Assembly: GCA_021234155.1 (NCBI GenBank)
Contig: JAJEKV010000034.1
Span: 8,476,028-8,540,027, forward strand
Origin: Isoetes taiwanensis
Taxonomy: Eukaryota; Streptophyta; Lycopodiopsida; Isoetales; Isoetaceae
Reading direction: 5' to 3'
DNA: 64,000 nt
Below the pieces are notes generated by a model that saw nothing but the letters and a program-made list of their open reading frames with translations, searched no databases and was not told the DNA's origin. Of this stretch, positions 63,293 through 64,000 are shown one piece after another (the stretch's first letter is position 1; each line of letters begins with the position of its first letter). The position numbers were made by a program, and so were the translations under genes.

Positions 63293-64000
63293 GACATTAC
63301 CTACTAGAGTTGAATCAATTACACCGCAAACTCAAAATGCTCATTGTCTAAGAATAGAAGTCTCGCATCTATGGCTTTACGCCAAACCGGGTCGTAGTAA
63401 GATTATTTTTCTTTACTCAAATTTTCAGCTACCTTGTTTCCTTTCTTTTTTCCTTCTTAGTATTTTATTTGAGAGAACTACCATTCTTGCAGGTCTTACA
63501 TGCTTTTCTTAAGGGATATAAGTAGCTTAAGGATAAATGTATTATACCAATATCTAGAGATCTTGCTTATAAGTTGGTTCATCAATGTGCAAATCTGATA
63601 GACCTAAGGCATGTGCAGGTTCTGATAATTCAAAGTGGGCTCCATTCTATTCCTGTTTTTGCTAACCATCTTGTTTGTCTGTTTGCTTCTTCTGAAAATT
63701 TGTTAGAGGCAGACAATCTCTTTATTGAAACCCTAAAGCGAGATCAGCATACATGGAATGCAATCATTGATGCCACTACCAAGCCTGGAGAAGGTAAGAT
63801 CGTTTGTCCACTTGTTTTTCAGAATGAACTTTAAGGGCATGAACGCAGACTAAGTTTACATTTTCAAACATCCCAAAGGCAGTATATCATTGAACAGGGT
63901 AGAAGACTCCATGAATATATCATAGAGAATTGGCAAATATCTGAGGTTGTTGTTAGAATACAATTTTACTAGATATGGGCATTTGGAGGAGGCACAGAGT
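63293..64000 (+). pseudogene. PPR gene fragment, copy 2 (continues beyond the window)
   Basis: Highly similar to 60535 onward. One frame is open from 63530 (after a stop) to 63834: RDLAYKLVHQCANLIDLRH, VQVLIIQSGLHSIPVFANHL, VCLFASSENLLEADNLFIET, LKRDQHTWNAIIDATTKPG. This covers about two PPR motifs. There is no ATG at its start. After KPGEG the expected continuation (MNFKGMNAD, then IEQGRRLHEYIIENWQISEV) is shifted into other frames with a stop at about 63870. Either it is a pseudogene or a 29-bp GT..CAG segment is removed, which would be too short for a plant intron. Confidence 0.75.

Overview
The window is plant nuclear DNA dominated by transposable elements. The evidence is a Ty1/copia element, Ty3/gypsy pol remains, an L1-type LINE, LTRs with a plant-type initiator-Met tRNA primer site, and PLS-class pentatricopeptide-repeat (PPR) fragments. 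Long AT-rich stretches carry no gene. I lean towards a large-genome land plant such as a fern, but that is an impression, not a demonstration. I see no intact host gene.

Layout. 1-2349 is the 5' end of an LTR retrotransposon on the minus strand: a 1655 bp LTR, a perfect 12-nt primer binding site, a ~560 nt leader, and the start of an ORF that runs off the window. That ORF begins MARTKQTARK, the exact N-terminus of histone H3, and a later VKK..P.H.RP..G stretch echoes H3 residues 35-44. This is the most striking observation in the window. Two related LTRs lie at the other end: 58700-60298 (plus, with a polypurine tract, so a 3' LTR) and 61729-63286 (minus, a solo LTR with a perfect 5-bp target duplication).

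3188-5040 is a 5'-truncated, stop-ridden gypsy pol. About 5400-10600 is a decayed LINE (ORF1 with a CCHC knuckle; ORF2 with endonuclease, YADD reverse transcriptase and a zinc-binding C-terminus). 11526-17199 is a structurally complete but coding-dead copia element with both LTRs, primer site, polypurine tract and GGCAA target duplication. 18.1-18.5 kb holds simple tandem repeats.

21437-22040 and 26965-27557 are two copies, in opposite orientation, of one MITE-like family with CATGGAATAA termini. 30137-30655 is a foldback element with arms of about 110 bp. 31323-32733 is a short tandem array whose unit carries a tRNA-like A box and B box. 46.3-50.2 kb is a strongly purine-rich, repeat-bearing stretch of unknown nature. 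32.7-46.3 kb and 50.4-58.7 kb hold only short unsupported ORFs and simple repeats.

60535-64000 holds two tandem copies of a PPR-gene fragment, with the solo LTR sitting between them. Nothing here forms a metabolic pathway. What the parts share is retroelement biology, including a retroelement reading frame that may imitate the histone H3 tail.
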